Shown here: positions 28,920-39,228 of the stretch, piece after piece | How the letters are laid out: each line of letters opens with the position of its first letter | How positions within the stretch are numbered: position 1 is the first letter of the stretch | NCBI RefSeq assembly: GCF_000382425.1 | Contig: NZ_KB908294.1 | Coordinates: 124,001-188,000 of the forward strand | Length of the DNA: 64,000 nt | Source: Empedobacter brevis NBRC 14943 = ATCC 43319 | GTDB taxonomy: Bacteria; Bacteroidota; Bacteroidia; Flavobacteriales; Weeksellaceae | Reading direction: 5' to 3' | Program-made: the position numbers and the translations under genes | Notes under the pieces: model-generated | Databases searched by the model: none | What the model saw: the letters and a program-made list of their open reading frames with translations, nothing else | Told to the model about the DNA's origin: nothing

Positions 28920-30782
28920 TTAATCTACATTGTCATGTAGAAAATTATTTGGACGAATTTGTGTTTCGTTGTTTCGATTAGTTCCTACAGAAAAATCTGA
29001 AGACTGGTTATCCTGACGATCGGTTAAATTTAATCCTTGACGCTTATAAGCAGGAATTGCTTCATATTCATCTACCTGAGAATTTGTCATCGTGTTGTTA
29101 AATTTAAAATTAAATTGTTTCAACCGATTTCTTCTTTCCTCGATCATATTGTTTAATTCAGTATCATTTGATTCTTCAATCGGCTGATTAAACGGATCTA
29201 CTGCAACTTGTACTTGTACTTGTTCAGGTTGAGGTACAGTTGAGTGCGATACATTTGATTGAACTGGTTCTACATTTCCATATCCTTCATTTTTAGGAGC
29301 CTTGTATCCTGTATAATTATTTTGAGGATAATTAGATTGTTCTGAAGCTACATGATTAGAATATGAATGATAGGATTGATTGTTATTCGTCACATCATTT
29401 GTTCGTTCCTGAGGACGATTAAAATCAGATTTTAAACGTGGTTCAAAATCATCATAAGAACGTTTTTCTTGTACAGGTTCATCCTCAATGTCATCTAATA
29501 CATAACGTTTCGGAGCATTATTTTCTTCAAAAGATTGCTCTGGCGTATTGTGATAAGATTGTTGTTGAAAACTTTGGTTAATATCCGCATCTCGATAGTT
29601 ATTTTGGGGAGCCTCCGGCATTTGATTTTGTTGAGACGTCTGTGGTGCTTGTGTAGAAGCATTAGAGCGTCCAAAATCTAATGTCATTGGTTTTACACGA
29701 TTTACAAAAGGTTGATCAACAGATAATGTTTTATTAATCGGTTGTTCCTCTTCTAAAGTATGCACAATTTTTTGTTCTTCTTTTCCTGTATAAGCCTGGT
29801 CTTCCGTTGGGAAACCTGTAGCTACTACAGTTACAGAGATTGAATCACCTAAATCTAAATCCTCACCAATACCCATGATAATATTTGCACTATTTCCAGC
29901 TTCTTGTTGAATGTAATCATTGATGATACCAATTTCGTCCATTGTAATTTCATTATTACCAGACAAAATCAATAACAAAACGTTACGTGCTCCTGTAATT
30001 TTATTATTATTTAACAATGGAGAATCTAAAGCGGAAGAAATCGCATCTTTTGCTTTGTTTTCACCTGAACCTTGTGCAGATCCCATGATTGCTGTTCCTG
30101 AATTTTTCAATACAGTACGTGCATCACGTAAATCGATATTCATTGCATAGTGTTGTGTAATAACTTCTGCAATTCCTTTCGCTGCTGTTGTTAAAACCTC
30201 ATCAGCTTTCGAGAAACCATTCTTGAACCCTAAGTTTCCATATAGCTCACGTAATTTATCATTGTTGATCACAATCAATGAATCTACATTTTGTCTTAAT
30301 TTCTCGATACCTTTTTCAGCTTGTTCCAACCTCATTCTTCCTTCGAAAAAGAATGGCGCTGTTACAATACCTACTGTTAAGATATCCATTTCTTTTGCTA
30401 TTCCGGCAATAACCGGTGCTGCTCCGGTTCCTGTACCACCACCCATTCCGGCAGTAATAAATACCATTTTAGTCCCTTCGTCTAAAACAGCTTTTACGTC
30501 ATCCATGCTTTCGATAGCCGATTGCTCTCCCACTTCAGGGTTTGCTCCTGCTCCTAAACCTTCTGTAATGGCTTGTCCTAATTGAATTCGTGTTGGGACT
30601 GGACTATTCGCTAATGCTTGAGAGTCTGTATTACAAATCACAAATTCAACACCTGCGATTCCTTGTTCAAACATGTAGTTTACGGCATTGCTACCTCCAC
30701 CACCTACTCCAATCACTTTGATTGCTTGAGATCGGCTCTTTGGTAAGTTGAACACAATATCTCCTGTTAACATATCACTCAT
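28920..30782 (-). CDS. ftsZ: Cell division GTPase FtsZ
   Basis: FtsZ polymerises into the division ring. The 620-residue protein has a normal tubulin-like core of about 320 residues (VIGVGGGGSNAVNYM at 23-37; GTP loop GGGTGTG at 114-120; NNDKLRE-type and NIDLRDARTVL segments). A linker of roughly 250 residues follows, rich in Asn, Gln, Tyr and Pro and very long compared with E. coli (383 residues in total). The usual C-terminal docking motif appears as IPAYKRQ (576-582), but 38 further residues follow, ending RPNNFLHDNVD. It is the last division gene of the cluster, 46 bp after ftsA. Confidence 0.98.
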   Translation of the reverse strand: MSDMLTGDIVFNLPKSRSQAIKVIGVGGGGSNAVNYMFEQGIAGVEFVICNTDSQALANSPVPTRIQLGQAITEGLGAGANPEVGEQSAIESMDDVKAVLDEGTKMVFITAGMGGGTGTGAAPVIAGIAKEMDILTVGIVTAPFFFEGRMRLEQAEKGIEKLRQNVDSLIVINNDKLRELYGNLGFKNGFSKADEVLTTAAKGIAEVITQHYAMNIDLRDARTVLKNSGTAIMGSAQGSGENKAKDAISSALDSPLLNNNKITGARNVLLLILSGNNEITMDEIGIINDYIQQEAGNSANIIMGIGEDLDLGDSISVTVVATGFPTEDQAYTGKEEQKIVHTLEEEQPINKTLSVDQPFVNRVKPMTLDFGRSNASTQAPQTSQQNQMPEAPQNNYRDADINQSFQQQSYHNTPEQSFEENNAPKRYVLDDIEDEPVQEKRSYDDFEPRLKSDFNRPQERTNDVTNNNQSYHSYSNHVASEQSNYPQNNYTGYKAPKNEGYGNVEPVQSNVSHSTVPQPEQVQVQVAVDPFNQPIEESNDTELNNMIEERRNRLKQFNFKFNNTMTNSQVDEYEAIPAYKRQGLNLTDRQDNQSSDFSVGTNRNNETQIRPNNFLHDNVD

Positions 30783-30828
30783 ATTCTTCTTATTAAATTG
30801 GTTCGTAATTTATTCTAGTTTATTCTTA

Positions 30829-32286
30829 TTATTCAGTTTCGTTGATCATTTGGATAAATTTATCCGTCCATTTAGAAAAGAAATTCTTCTTTTCTGGTTT
30901 TGATTTTGTCTCTTTCTTATCACCAATTTCTTGGTCTAATAATTCGTCTACAACTTCTTCTCTTTTAGGTTTTCTGACGTCTTCTTCCACTTCAACCTCA
31001 ACTTGTGATACTTTTGTTGATTGTTTTGGTTGAGCTGGACGAATACCTATTTCTAATTCTTCTTGGTTGTTCAAATTATTAATGACCGGTTTCTCGTAGA
31101 TTTCGTGCTGATAATTTGCCTCTAACTCTTCCAAACCTTTCATCAACAATCCTACAGATGTTGCATATTCTGGCCCACTAATTTCTTCTGCTTTAGCTCC
31201 TACAATATGTTCATTCGAATAACCTATTCGCACATCCATTCCAGTAACGTATTCGGTCAATTGACGAATGTGTTTCAACTTAGATCCACCTCCTGTTAAG
31301 ACGATTCCTGCAATCAATTTCTTATTTTGATCTTCGCAACCGTAATTTTTCAATTCCAAATATACTTGTTCTAAAATTTCCTGCACACGTGCATGGATAA
31401 TTTGTGACAATCTTTTTAATGATATTTCTTTTGCCTCTCGTCCCTTTAATCCGGGAATCGATACAATTTCAGTTTCTTTATTTTCACCTGGCCATGCAGA
31501 ACCAAATTTTTCTTTAAGTGCCTCTGCTTGTTTTCCGATGATTGAACACCCAACTTTAATATCTTCTGTAATTACATTACCACCAAACGGAATAACAGAA
31601 GTATGTCGAATGATATTATCTTTAAAAATTGCAATGTCAGTTGTCCCACCACCTATATCGATTAAAGCAACTCCAGCTTCTTTTTCTTCTTCACTTAGAG
31701 CAGCGCTTGATGAAGCAATAGGCTCTAACGTAATACTTGCTAAACGTAAACCGGCAGCTTTTACACAACGTGCAATATTTCTAATGGATGAAACCTGCCC
31801 TACAACCACATGAAAGTTCGCCTCTAAACGGCTACCATACATTCCGATTGGTTCTCGGATTTCACCTTCATTATCAACTTTAAACTCCTGAGGAAGAACA
31901 TGGATAATTTCTTCTCCTGGTAACATGACCAATTTATAAACCTGATTGGTTAATAATTTCAAATCATTATCATCAATCACGTCTTCAGAATTGGTACGTG
32001 TAATATAATCACTATGTTGTAAGCTACGAATATGCTGACCGGCGATTCCAACGGTTACATCAGTAATCTTAACACCTGAAGACCTTTCAGCTTTTTCAAT
32101 TGCTTCTTTTATCGAATTAATGGTTTGTGTAATATTATTCACTACCCCTCTGTGGACACCTAAACTTTTCGCTTGTCCATGTCCAAGAATTTCGATTTTT
32201 CCGTTTTCATTTTTTCTTCCGACAAGTGCTACAATCTTTGTAGTTCCTATGTCTAAGCCAACTGCAATCTTACTATTGTTCTCCAT
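30829..32286 (-). CDS. ftsA: Cell division protein FtsA
   Basis: FtsA is an actin-like ATPase that tethers FtsZ to the membrane. The 485-residue protein shows AVGLDIGTTKIVALVG at about 8-23, ALIDIGGGTTDIAIFK near 212 and GIVLTGGGSKLKHI near 330. A charged linker leads to a C-terminal amphipathic helix (FFSKWTDKFIQMINE), the membrane-targeting sequence. It overlaps ftsQ by 14 bp. Confidence 0.97.
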   Translation of the reverse strand: MENNSKIAVGLDIGTTKIVALVGRKNENGKIEILGHGQAKSLGVHRGVVNNITQTINSIKEAIEKAERSSGVKITDVTVGIAGQHIRSLQHSDYITRTNSEDVIDDNDLKLLTNQVYKLVMLPGEEIIHVLPQEFKVDNEGEIREPIGMYGSRLEANFHVVVGQVSSIRNIARCVKAAGLRLASITLEPIASSSAALSEEEKEAGVALIDIGGGTTDIAIFKDNIIRHTSVIPFGGNVITEDIKVGCSIIGKQAEALKEKFGSAWPGENKETEIVSIPGLKGREAKEISLKRLSQIIHARVQEILEQVYLELKNYGCEDQNKKLIAGIVLTGGGSKLKHIRQLTEYVTGMDVRIGYSNEHIVGAKAEEISGPEYATSVGLLMKGLEELEANYQHEIYEKPVINNLNNQEELEIGIRPAQPKQSTKVSQVEVEVEEDVRKPKREEVVDELLDQEIGDKKETKSKPEKKNFFSKWTDKFIQMINETE

Positions 32287-33016
32287 TTTTTATTCGTTTG
32301 GTTGCTACAACTTGGTTCACAAATTTTAAGCTCAATTTTTCATAATCTTCTGTTCCTATAAAATCAATGTATTGATTATAGAATAACTTTAGATTGTGTA
32401 ACTTTTGTTCAAAGTTATTTAAGGTTCCTAATTCTATATAATAGTTTCCTGTATTAACAATTAAATTGAATGAACGTTGTCCTACTTTTTGAATTGCAAT
32501 GATGTGATTTTTTAATAAATCGTCTGCTTTTAAAGCGTATACAAATTTACTCAAATCCTCATATTCATTCGGTTTTACATCACCAGAAACTAAAATTACA
32601 TCCGCTGAACTTAATTTAGATAAAGGCATTTTATCGCCTTTTGTTGTCAAATAAAATTCATTTTTCAGCGTTTTCACTCTAGCAACTGCTGTTTTCGCTT
32701 TTATATCAAGCCGTAAATGTCCATTAATATCTTTACTTACCTGTACAGAATCCACAAATGGGCTTTCATTTACTTTTTGTTCGATATCTTTCACATCCAC
32801 CTCTTTCAAAGTTTGTTTCAGAATATCTTTTCCTTCTTTATTGATAATTTCTCTTATCGATTCATCATTGATAAAATAATTCTCAACCGGCTGAACAAAG
32901 GCTACGTCTAATTTTTCCACTGGACGTGAAGCATTTTTAATTACCGTAAAACTAATCAAACCGATCAGTAGGGCAATTCCAAAAATCACTTTTATGATTT
33001 TCAATTTACGCTTCAC
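32273..33016 (-). CDS. ftsQ: Cell division protein FtsQ
   Basis: This 247-residue bitopic membrane protein has one helix at about 7-25 and a periplasmic part containing a POTRA-like segment (VENYFINDESIREIINK) and a FtsQ-type domain (VDSVQVSKDINGHLRLDIK, VARVKTL). FtsQ links early and late divisome proteins. The family diverges strongly, so position between murC and ftsA is a major part of the evidence. It overlaps murC by 11 bp and ftsA by 14 bp. Confidence 0.9.
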   Translation of the reverse strand: MKRKLKIIKVIFGIALLIGLISFTVIKNASRPVEKLDVAFVQPVENYFINDESIREIINKEGKDILKQTLKEVDVKDIEQKVNESPFVDSVQVSKDINGHLRLDIKAKTAVARVKTLKNEFYLTTKGDKMPLSKLSSADVILVSGDVKPNEYEDLSKFVYALKADDLLKNHIIAIQKVGQRSFNLIVNTGNYYIELGTLNNFEQKLHNLKLFYNQYIDFIGTEDYEKLSLKFVNQVVATKRIKNGEQ

Positions 33017-34346
33017 CTAACCACTCTTTTATTGGTTTAACAATTGTATCTATATTACCTGCTCCGACAGTTAATAATACATCAAAATCTTGTTTTTTGA
33101 TTTCGGTTAAACTATCTTCTAATGAAGATACTATTTTTTCTTTTAAATCTACCTTTTCAAGCAGCCAATTTGACGTAATTCCTTCAATTGGCAACTCTCT
33201 TGCAGGATAAATATCTAGCAAAATCAAACTATCTAATTGACTTAAACTTTGTCCGAACTCTTCCGCAAAATCCCGTGTACGTGTAAATAAATGTGGTTGA
33301 AATACACCTAACACTTTTTTTTCCGGGTACAATTCACGAACGGAACGAATTACTGCATCCAATTCAGTTGGGTGATGCGCATAATCATCGATGTAAATCT
33401 TTCCATTTGATTCAAAACGATTAAAACGCCTTTTCACCCCTACAAAAGTGGATAAAGCTTCTTTTATTTTATTATGTGGAACACCCATATAATCTGCCAC
33501 AGCTAAAGCTGCTATTGCATTTTCCATGTTATGATGTCCCGGCAATAAAATTCCAACATCTTTCAATGTGCCATGTGGCATTTTGACGTCAAATACATAA
33601 TGTCCATCAATAATTCTTACATTGTGTGCATTATAATCTGCATCTAAATCGACACCATATGTAAAAGCATTATCAAAAGGCAAACCTTTGTGAACAAATA
33701 ATTTTTCTTCAACAATTGCTGCAAACTCTTGAAATGATTTTTTTACTTCCTCTCTCTCTCCATAAATGTCCAAATGATCTGCATCATCAGATGTGATAAT
33801 CGCCAGCTTTGGAGAAAGACGTAAAAAAGAACGGTCAAATTCATCTGCTTCTGCAACGGTATATTTAGAACCATTTAAGATGATATTCGAATCATAATTT
33901 TCTGCAATACCTCCTAAAAAAGCTGTACATTCTACATTCGCAACTTTTAGAATATGGCCTAAAATTGATGATGTTGTGGTTTTCCCATGGGTTCCTGCAA
34001 CACCAATATTGTACGTATGTTTTGTAATTTCACCTAATACCTCAGAACGCTTCATGACCTTAAAATCGTTTACCAAAAAATAATTCAATTCTGTATGATC
34101 TTTTGGTACTGCCGGCGTGTAAATCACCAATGTATTTTCTTGATTAATTCCTGCAGGAATTAAATCAATGTTATCTTCGAAATGAATATCAATTCCTTCA
34201 GCAATCAATTCAGTTGTCAGCTCAGTTTGCGTTTTGTCATAACCAACCACATTTTTACCAATTGACTTGAAGAAACGTTCCAAAGCGCTCATTCCGATTC
34301 CTCCTGCACCGATGAAATAATAATATGTTTTATCTAAAATATTCAT
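33006..34346 (-). CDS. murC: UDP-N-acetylmuramate--L-alanine ligase
   Basis: MurC adds L-Ala to UDP-MurNAc. The 446-residue protein has the N-terminal UDP-binding motif FIGAGGIGMSALERFF, the ATP loop GVAGTHGKTTTSSI near residue 115, VAEADEFDRSFL, the DADHLDIYG stretch, and YIDDYAHHPTELDAVI. It shares one base with murG and overlaps ftsQ by 11 bp. Confidence 0.97.
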   Translation of the reverse strand: MNILDKTYYYFIGAGGIGMSALERFFKSIGKNVVGYDKTQTELTTELIAEGIDIHFEDNIDLIPAGINQENTLVIYTPAVPKDHTELNYFLVNDFKVMKRSEVLGEITKHTYNIGVAGTHGKTTTSSILGHILKVANVECTAFLGGIAENYDSNIILNGSKYTVAEADEFDRSFLRLSPKLAIITSDDADHLDIYGEREEVKKSFQEFAAIVEEKLFVHKGLPFDNAFTYGVDLDADYNAHNVRIIDGHYVFDVKMPHGTLKDVGILLPGHHNMENAIAALAVADYMGVPHNKIKEALSTFVGVKRRFNRFESNGKIYIDDYAHHPTELDAVIRSVRELYPEKKVLGVFQPHLFTRTRDFAEEFGQSLSQLDSLILLDIYPARELPIEGITSNWLLEKVDLKEKIVSSLEDSLTEIKKQDFDVLLTVGAGNIDTIVKPIKEWLGEA

Positions 34347-35452
34347 TATAATAAATTCAATAATATATCTACAATCTCTTTTGTCGCATTAGGCTTACCT
34401 AATTGCTTGATATTTTGAGATAATTTATTTTTTAATTCTTCATTATTTGCCAAAGCGATTACTTCTTTGACTAAAGTTTGTTTGGCCTCAGCATCTTTCA
34501 CCATAATTGCAGCATCTTTCTTTACCAAAGCTTCCGCATTTTTAGTTTGATGATCTTCTGCCGCAGTTGGTAATGGAAGCAAAATGGTCGCTTTTCCAAC
34601 AATACACAATTCTGAAATTGCCATTGCACCTGCACGAGATACAATCATATCTGAAGCGGCATATGCATCTTTCATGTTATAAATAAATTCGGTTACATGA
34701 ATTGTCGGATATTTATCACCAACGATATTTTTGATTTTGTGATAATCCAACTTCCCTGTCTGCCAAATTAACTGAACGCCACTCGCAACAAATTCATCTA
34801 AGTTTTCTAACCAAGCATTGTTCATTGCTCTTGATCCTTGCGAACCACCAACTGATAAAATAGTTGGTTTCTCTGTATCCAATTCAAACGCTGAAATTGC
34901 TTCTGCTTTTGAAGGTAAATTCTGAAAAATTTCGGCACGAATCGGATTTCCTGTATAATGCACTTTTTGCTGTGGAAACTGAGAAATTCCTTCGTACGCA
35001 GTGCAAATTGCAGCGGCTTTGTTTTTCAAAATTTTGTTGGTAATTCCGGGAAACGAATTCTGCTCTTGTAATAAAATTGGAACATTTTTATTTCCAGCAA
35101 TCCACAACATCGGTCCGCTTGCGTAACCTCCTGTACCAACAGCTAAATCCGGTTGAAAATCTTTGTAAATCTTCTTTGCCAGGCTTAAGCTTTTTATCAA
35201 TTTGAAAGGGAAATTAAAATTCGCTTTCATGTTACTTCTATCAAATCCAGAAATTGGCAAACCTTTTATCGTATAACCAACTTTTGGCACTTTCTCCATC
35301 TCCATTCTTCCTTCTGCCCCTACAAACAAAATTTGTGCATCCGGCAAACGACGTTTTACTTCGTCTGCGATCGCAATGGCCGGATAAATATGTCCACCTG
35401 TTCCTCCACCACTGATTAAAATTTTAGGCGATGTCTTCGATGTATTCTTCAC
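34346..35452 (-). CDS. murG: UDP-GlcNAc:undecaprenyl-PP-MurNAc-pentapeptide GlcNAc transferase
   Basis: MurG makes lipid II on the inner face of the membrane. The 368-residue GT-B glycosyltransferase has the signature ILISGGGTGGHIYPAIAIADE near the N-terminus, LSVGGSQGSRAMNN in the middle, and SRAGAMAISELCIVGKATILLPLPTAAEDHQTKNA in the donor site. It overlaps ftsW by 29 bp. Confidence 0.98.
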   Translation of the reverse strand: MKNTSKTSPKILISGGGTGGHIYPAIAIADEVKRRLPDAQILFVGAEGRMEMEKVPKVGYTIKGLPISGFDRSNMKANFNFPFKLIKSLSLAKKIYKDFQPDLAVGTGGYASGPMLWIAGNKNVPILLQEQNSFPGITNKILKNKAAAICTAYEGISQFPQQKVHYTGNPIRAEIFQNLPSKAEAISAFELDTEKPTILSVGGSQGSRAMNNAWLENLDEFVASGVQLIWQTGKLDYHKIKNIVGDKYPTIHVTEFIYNMKDAYAASDMIVSRAGAMAISELCIVGKATILLPLPTAAEDHQTKNAEALVKKDAAIMVKDAEAKQTLVKEVIALANNEELKNKLSQNIKQLGKPNATKEIVDILLNLL

Positions 35453-36623
35453 TTAATACTTTTCTATCTTGTTCTAATTCTTCTTTCGATTTTATTTGAG
35501 TACTTACACTCAAAATTATTCCGAATGAAATACATGTCATCCAAATGGATGTTCCTCCATAACTAATCATTGGTAATGGTTGACCTGTCACCGGAATCAA
35601 ATTAACGGCTACTGCCATATTTACCATAGCTTGTATTATAATTGGTAAGCCCACTGCAAATACAAGTAATGTACCAAATATGGTATGAATTTTAGATGCG
35701 ATGATACAAATTCGAATTAAAATCAGAAGAAAAATTCCGATCAATAAAATTGCACCAATAGCACCATATTCTTCCACAATAATAGCAAAGATAAAATCGG
35801 ATGAGGACTGAGGGAGAGTTTGCTTAAAAACACTTTTTCCTGGCCCAGCCATTTCATTCAATCCTCGTGCAATAGCTGCCTTAGCATGTAAAACCTGGTA
35901 ACTCTCTAACCCTGAGTCATCATTAAATTTTTCTATACGCGACATCCATGTGTGCACACGTGAATTTGTAACCAAATCCGGTCGAGATAAAGCTAGCCAA
36001 ACGAATCCTCCTCCAAGAATCAATCCTGTTGCAGCTATCGTAAACAAATATTTGAATGGAAATCCGCCTATAATCAATAATATACCGCACATTCCTGCTA
36101 ACATCAACGCTGTTGATCCATTAGAAGGAAAAATCAATCCAACAATTACAAGGATTGGTAAGAATAATGGCAAAGCTGTATTTTTCCAGGTGTATTCTTT
36201 GTCTCTGTTTTTTGTCAAATAACGAGCTATATAAACCAATAATGCTTGAGATGCAATCATGGAAGGTTGAATTCCAATTCCTGTTCCAGGAATTGTCAAC
36301 CAACGCGCTGCATTCGCACCGCCAATAGTCTGTCCTTGTATAAGGGTAATGGCTAAAACTCCTGAGAGCAAAACGACCGCACTTAAAGCAAATAGTCCAA
36401 ACCAACGATAGTCTACACGTTGCAATCCATAAATAATCAATAACCCAATCAATAAAATGACGGCATGTTTTGCCAAGTGTCCAAAAATAGTTCCTGAGCC
36501 TACTGTATACACCAAGTTAGAACTTGCTGAATAAACAGGTAAGAACGAAAATAAAGCTAACAATAAGATGAAAGCCCAAAGAGGTTTATCCCCTTTAAAA
36601 TATTTTTGTACGATGTTAGACAT
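35424..36623 (-). CDS. ftsW: Lipid II polymerase / division protein FtsW
   Basis: This 399-residue SEDS-family protein has about ten membrane helices. Family features are the ARWLTIPGTGIGIQPS segment (the E. coli KGARRW..G...QPSE region, with Ser-Met here in place of Ser-Glu), LNEMAGPGKSVFKQTLPQSSSDFIFAIIVEEYG and PMISYGGTSIWMTCI. FtsW polymerises glycan strands at the septum together with FtsI. The gene lies between murD and murG in the usual order. Confidence 0.96.
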   Translation of the reverse strand: MSNIVQKYFKGDKPLWAFILLLALFSFLPVYSASSNLVYTVGSGTIFGHLAKHAVILLIGLLIIYGLQRVDYRWFGLFALSAVVLLSGVLAITLIQGQTIGGANAARWLTIPGTGIGIQPSMIASQALLVYIARYLTKNRDKEYTWKNTALPLFLPILVIVGLIFPSNGSTALMLAGMCGILLIIGGFPFKYLFTIAATGLILGGGFVWLALSRPDLVTNSRVHTWMSRIEKFNDDSGLESYQVLHAKAAIARGLNEMAGPGKSVFKQTLPQSSSDFIFAIIVEEYGAIGAILLIGIFLLILIRICIIASKIHTIFGTLLVFAVGLPIIIQAMVNMAVAVNLIPVTGQPLPMISYGGTSIWMTCISFGIILSVSTQIKSKEELEQDRKVLSEEYIEDIA

Positions 36624-36645
36624 TGATTGGTTCTGTTATTATAAA

Positions 36646-37980
36646 TTATAATTTGCGTACGTTTTCTTTGAATTGATTTCCACGATCTTCGTAACCACTG
36701 AACAAATCGAAACTTGCGCAGGCAGGTGACAATAAAACCGCTTCTCCTTTTGTTGCTAATTTATACGATTGTTCTACACAATCTTTCATCGTATTTGTTT
36801 CGATAATTGTCTCAATGTATGGACTAAAAAATTCGACAAGCTTTGAGTTATCAACACCTAAACAAACAATAGCTTTTACTTTCTTTTTCACAAAAGGTAA
36901 CACCTCATTGTAATCGTTTCCTTTATCTTTTCCTCCAACAATCCAAACAATTGGTTTTGTCATACTTTCTAAAGCAAAATAAGTTGCATTCACATTCGTT
37001 GCTTTAGAATCATTGATAAAATCAATCCCTCCAATTGTTAAAACTGGTTCTAAGCGGTGTTCAACAGATTTAAAATCTGATAAACTCTTTCTTAGTTCCT
37101 CATTATTAATTTCAATAATTTTTGCTGCTACAGCAGCTGCCAATGAATTGGAAACATTGTGTTTTCCTATTAATCCTAAATTATTCACTAACATTGTAAA
37201 ATCACCATTCGAATCGTTCACACGGAACAATTCATTGTCTGCGTATGCTTCATTTGTTGCATCCTTCATTGTGAACGGTTTACGATTTGCACGAATATTC
37301 ATCTGATCAATCATCTCCATTATTTTTGGATCGTCAAGATTATAGATAAAATAATCGTTTTCATCTTGGTTTTCAGTAATTCTGAATTTAGACTTTGCAT
37401 ACAAATCAAACTGATATTCGTATTGGTCTAAATGATCTGGTGTAATGTTTAATAAAATCGAAACATAGGGCTTGAAGCCTGTTTTAATATCATCTAGTTG
37501 AAAACTACTCACTTCCAATACATAATAATCGAAGTTGTCTTCTGCTACAGATTTTGCAAAACTTTTCCCGATGTTACCACCTAATCCTACATTTAATCCA
37601 GCTTGCTTCAGGATATGGAACATCAAACTTGTTGTTGTTGTTTTTCCATTAGATCCTGTTATCGCAATAATTTTTGCATCTGTGTAACGAGACGCAAATT
37701 CAATTTCAGAAATAATTGAAATTCCTTTCTTTTCTAATTTCTGAATTAGTGCTGCTTTCTTTGGAATACCCGGACTTTTCATTACTTCGTCCGCATTCAA
37801 AATTAACTCTTCCGTATGCTGACCTTCTTCATAAGCAATTCCATACTCCTCCAAAAGTTGTTTATAATTATTTTTTATTTGCCCCATGTCTGAAAGAAAA
37901 ACATCTAAGTTTTCTTTCTTCGCAAGAATAGCTGTTCCTACACCACTTTCTCCTCCTCCTAAAACGACTAATCTCTTCAT
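36646..37980 (-). CDS. murD: UDP-N-acetylmuramoyl-L-alanine--D-glutamate ligase
   Basis: MurD adds D-Glu to UDP-MurNAc-L-Ala. The 444-residue protein starts RLVVLGGGESGVGTAILAKK and contains the ATP loop AITGSNGKTTTTSLMFH near residue 107, GGNIGKSFA, NITPDHLDQYEYQ and INDSKATNVNATYFAL. All domains are present. It lies 3 bp after mraY and 22 bp before ftsW. Confidence 0.97.
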   Translation of the reverse strand: MKRLVVLGGGESGVGTAILAKKENLDVFLSDMGQIKNNYKQLLEEYGIAYEEGQHTEELILNADEVMKSPGIPKKAALIQKLEKKGISIISEIEFASRYTDAKIIAITGSNGKTTTTSLMFHILKQAGLNVGLGGNIGKSFAKSVAEDNFDYYVLEVSSFQLDDIKTGFKPYVSILLNITPDHLDQYEYQFDLYAKSKFRITENQDENDYFIYNLDDPKIMEMIDQMNIRANRKPFTMKDATNEAYADNELFRVNDSNGDFTMLVNNLGLIGKHNVSNSLAAAVAAKIIEINNEELRKSLSDFKSVEHRLEPVLTIGGIDFINDSKATNVNATYFALESMTKPIVWIVGGKDKGNDYNEVLPFVKKKVKAIVCLGVDNSKLVEFFSPYIETIIETNTMKDCVEQSYKLATKGEAVLLSPACASFDLFSGYEDRGNQFKENVRKL

Positions 37981-37983
37981 TTT

Positions 37984-39225
37984 TTATCTAATCTTTAAGG
38001 TAATGATACTAATTACCGCTAAAATGATTCCGATAATAATTGCACGTACCACTATTTTACTTTCGTGATAACCCAATTTCTGAAAATGGTGATGTAGAGG
38101 AGACATCAAAAAGATTCTGCGACCTTCACCAAATTTCTTTTTCGTATACTTAAAATAAGAGACCTGTAACATTACCGATAAACTTTCTGCGAAAAATATT
38201 CCGCATAAAATAGGTAAGAGCAACTCTTTACGAACAATGATAGCTAAAACAGCAATAACACCTCCAATTGTCAAACTTCCTGTATCTCCCATAAATACTT
38301 GAGCCGGATAGGTGTTGTACCAAATAAACCCTATCAAACCTCCAAGAAACGCCCCACAAAAAATTAAGACTTCTTCAGAGCGAGGAATAAACATAATGTT
38401 CAAATAATCGGCAAACATGATATTTCCTGAAACGAAAACAAACATAGCTATTGCAGCCATAATTACAGCCGAACTACCTGCTGCTAAACCATCGATACCA
38501 TCTGTTAAATTTGCTCCATTTGAAACTGCTGTAATGATAAAAATTACAGCGAAAATGAATATTGCTGCAACTGCCCAAGTCGGACGATCTTGTGCCTCCA
38601 TCCAGAATAAAATATCTGAATAGTTAAATTCATTTCCTTTTACAAAAGGCATTGTTGTTTCTAATGTTTTTTCTTCTGCTCCAAACTTTATTGATTTGTT
38701 ATATTCCGTCATCTCAGTCCCTGCAGAAGCTTTCACTCTATTCTCTTGGTGTTTTACAGTTACTGTTGGGCTAAAATAAAGCATTAAACCTACTACAACT
38801 CCAAGTCCTATTTGTCCTAAAATTTTAAACTTTCCCTGTAAACCTTCTTTGTTCTTCTTAAAAACTTTGATGTAATCGTCTAAAAAACCAATGACACCTA
38901 ACCAAATTGTTGAAACCAACAAAATGATAATATAAATATTATCTAATCTTGCAAATAGTAAAGTAGGAATTAATGTTGCCAAAATAATAATGAGACCACC
39001 CATTGTAGGCGTTCCTGCTTTTTCTATTTGTCCTTTTAACCCTAAATCGCGAACAATTTCTCCCATTTGCTCTTTACGTAAATAACTAATAATTCGTTTT
39101 CCGTAAAACAAACTGATAAACATTGCTAATAAAATTGCCATTCCCGCACGAAAAGACGTGTACTGGAACATACGTGCTCCTGGAAAATGAATACCTTCTA
39201 AATAATCGAATAAATAGTATAACAT
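37984..39225 (-). CDS. mraY: Phospho-MurNAc-pentapeptide transferase
   Basis: MraY transfers phospho-MurNAc-pentapeptide to undecaprenyl phosphate (lipid I synthesis). The 413-residue protein has about ten membrane helices. Its motifs include [32 protein letters not shown], the catalytic [12 protein letters not shown] and FMGDTGSL, and [10 protein letters not shown]. It is about 50 residues longer than E. coli MraY because of an extra polar loop (about 170-220), which is common in this phylum. Confidence 0.97.
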   Translation of the reverse strand: MLYYLFDYLEGIHFPGARMFQYTSFRAGMAILLAMFISLFYGKRIISYLRKEQMGEIVRDLGLKGQIEKAGTPTMGGLIIILATLIPTLLFARLDNIYIIILLVSTIWLGVIGFLDDYIKVFKKNKEGLQGKFKILGQIGLGVVVGLMLYFSPTVTVKHQENRVKASAGTEMTEYNKSIKFGAEEKTLETTMPFVKGNEFNYSDILFWMEAQDRPTWAVAAIFIFAVIFIITAVSNGANLTDGIDGLAAGSSAVIMAAIAMFVFVSGNIMFADYLNIMFIPRSEEVLIFCGAFLGGLIGFIWYNTYPAQVFMGDTGSLTIGGVIAVLAIIVRKELLLPILCGIFFAESLSVMLQVSYFKYTKKKFGEGRRIFLMSPLHHHFQKLGYHESKIVVRAIIIGIILAVISIITLKIR

Positions 39226-39228
39226 TCT

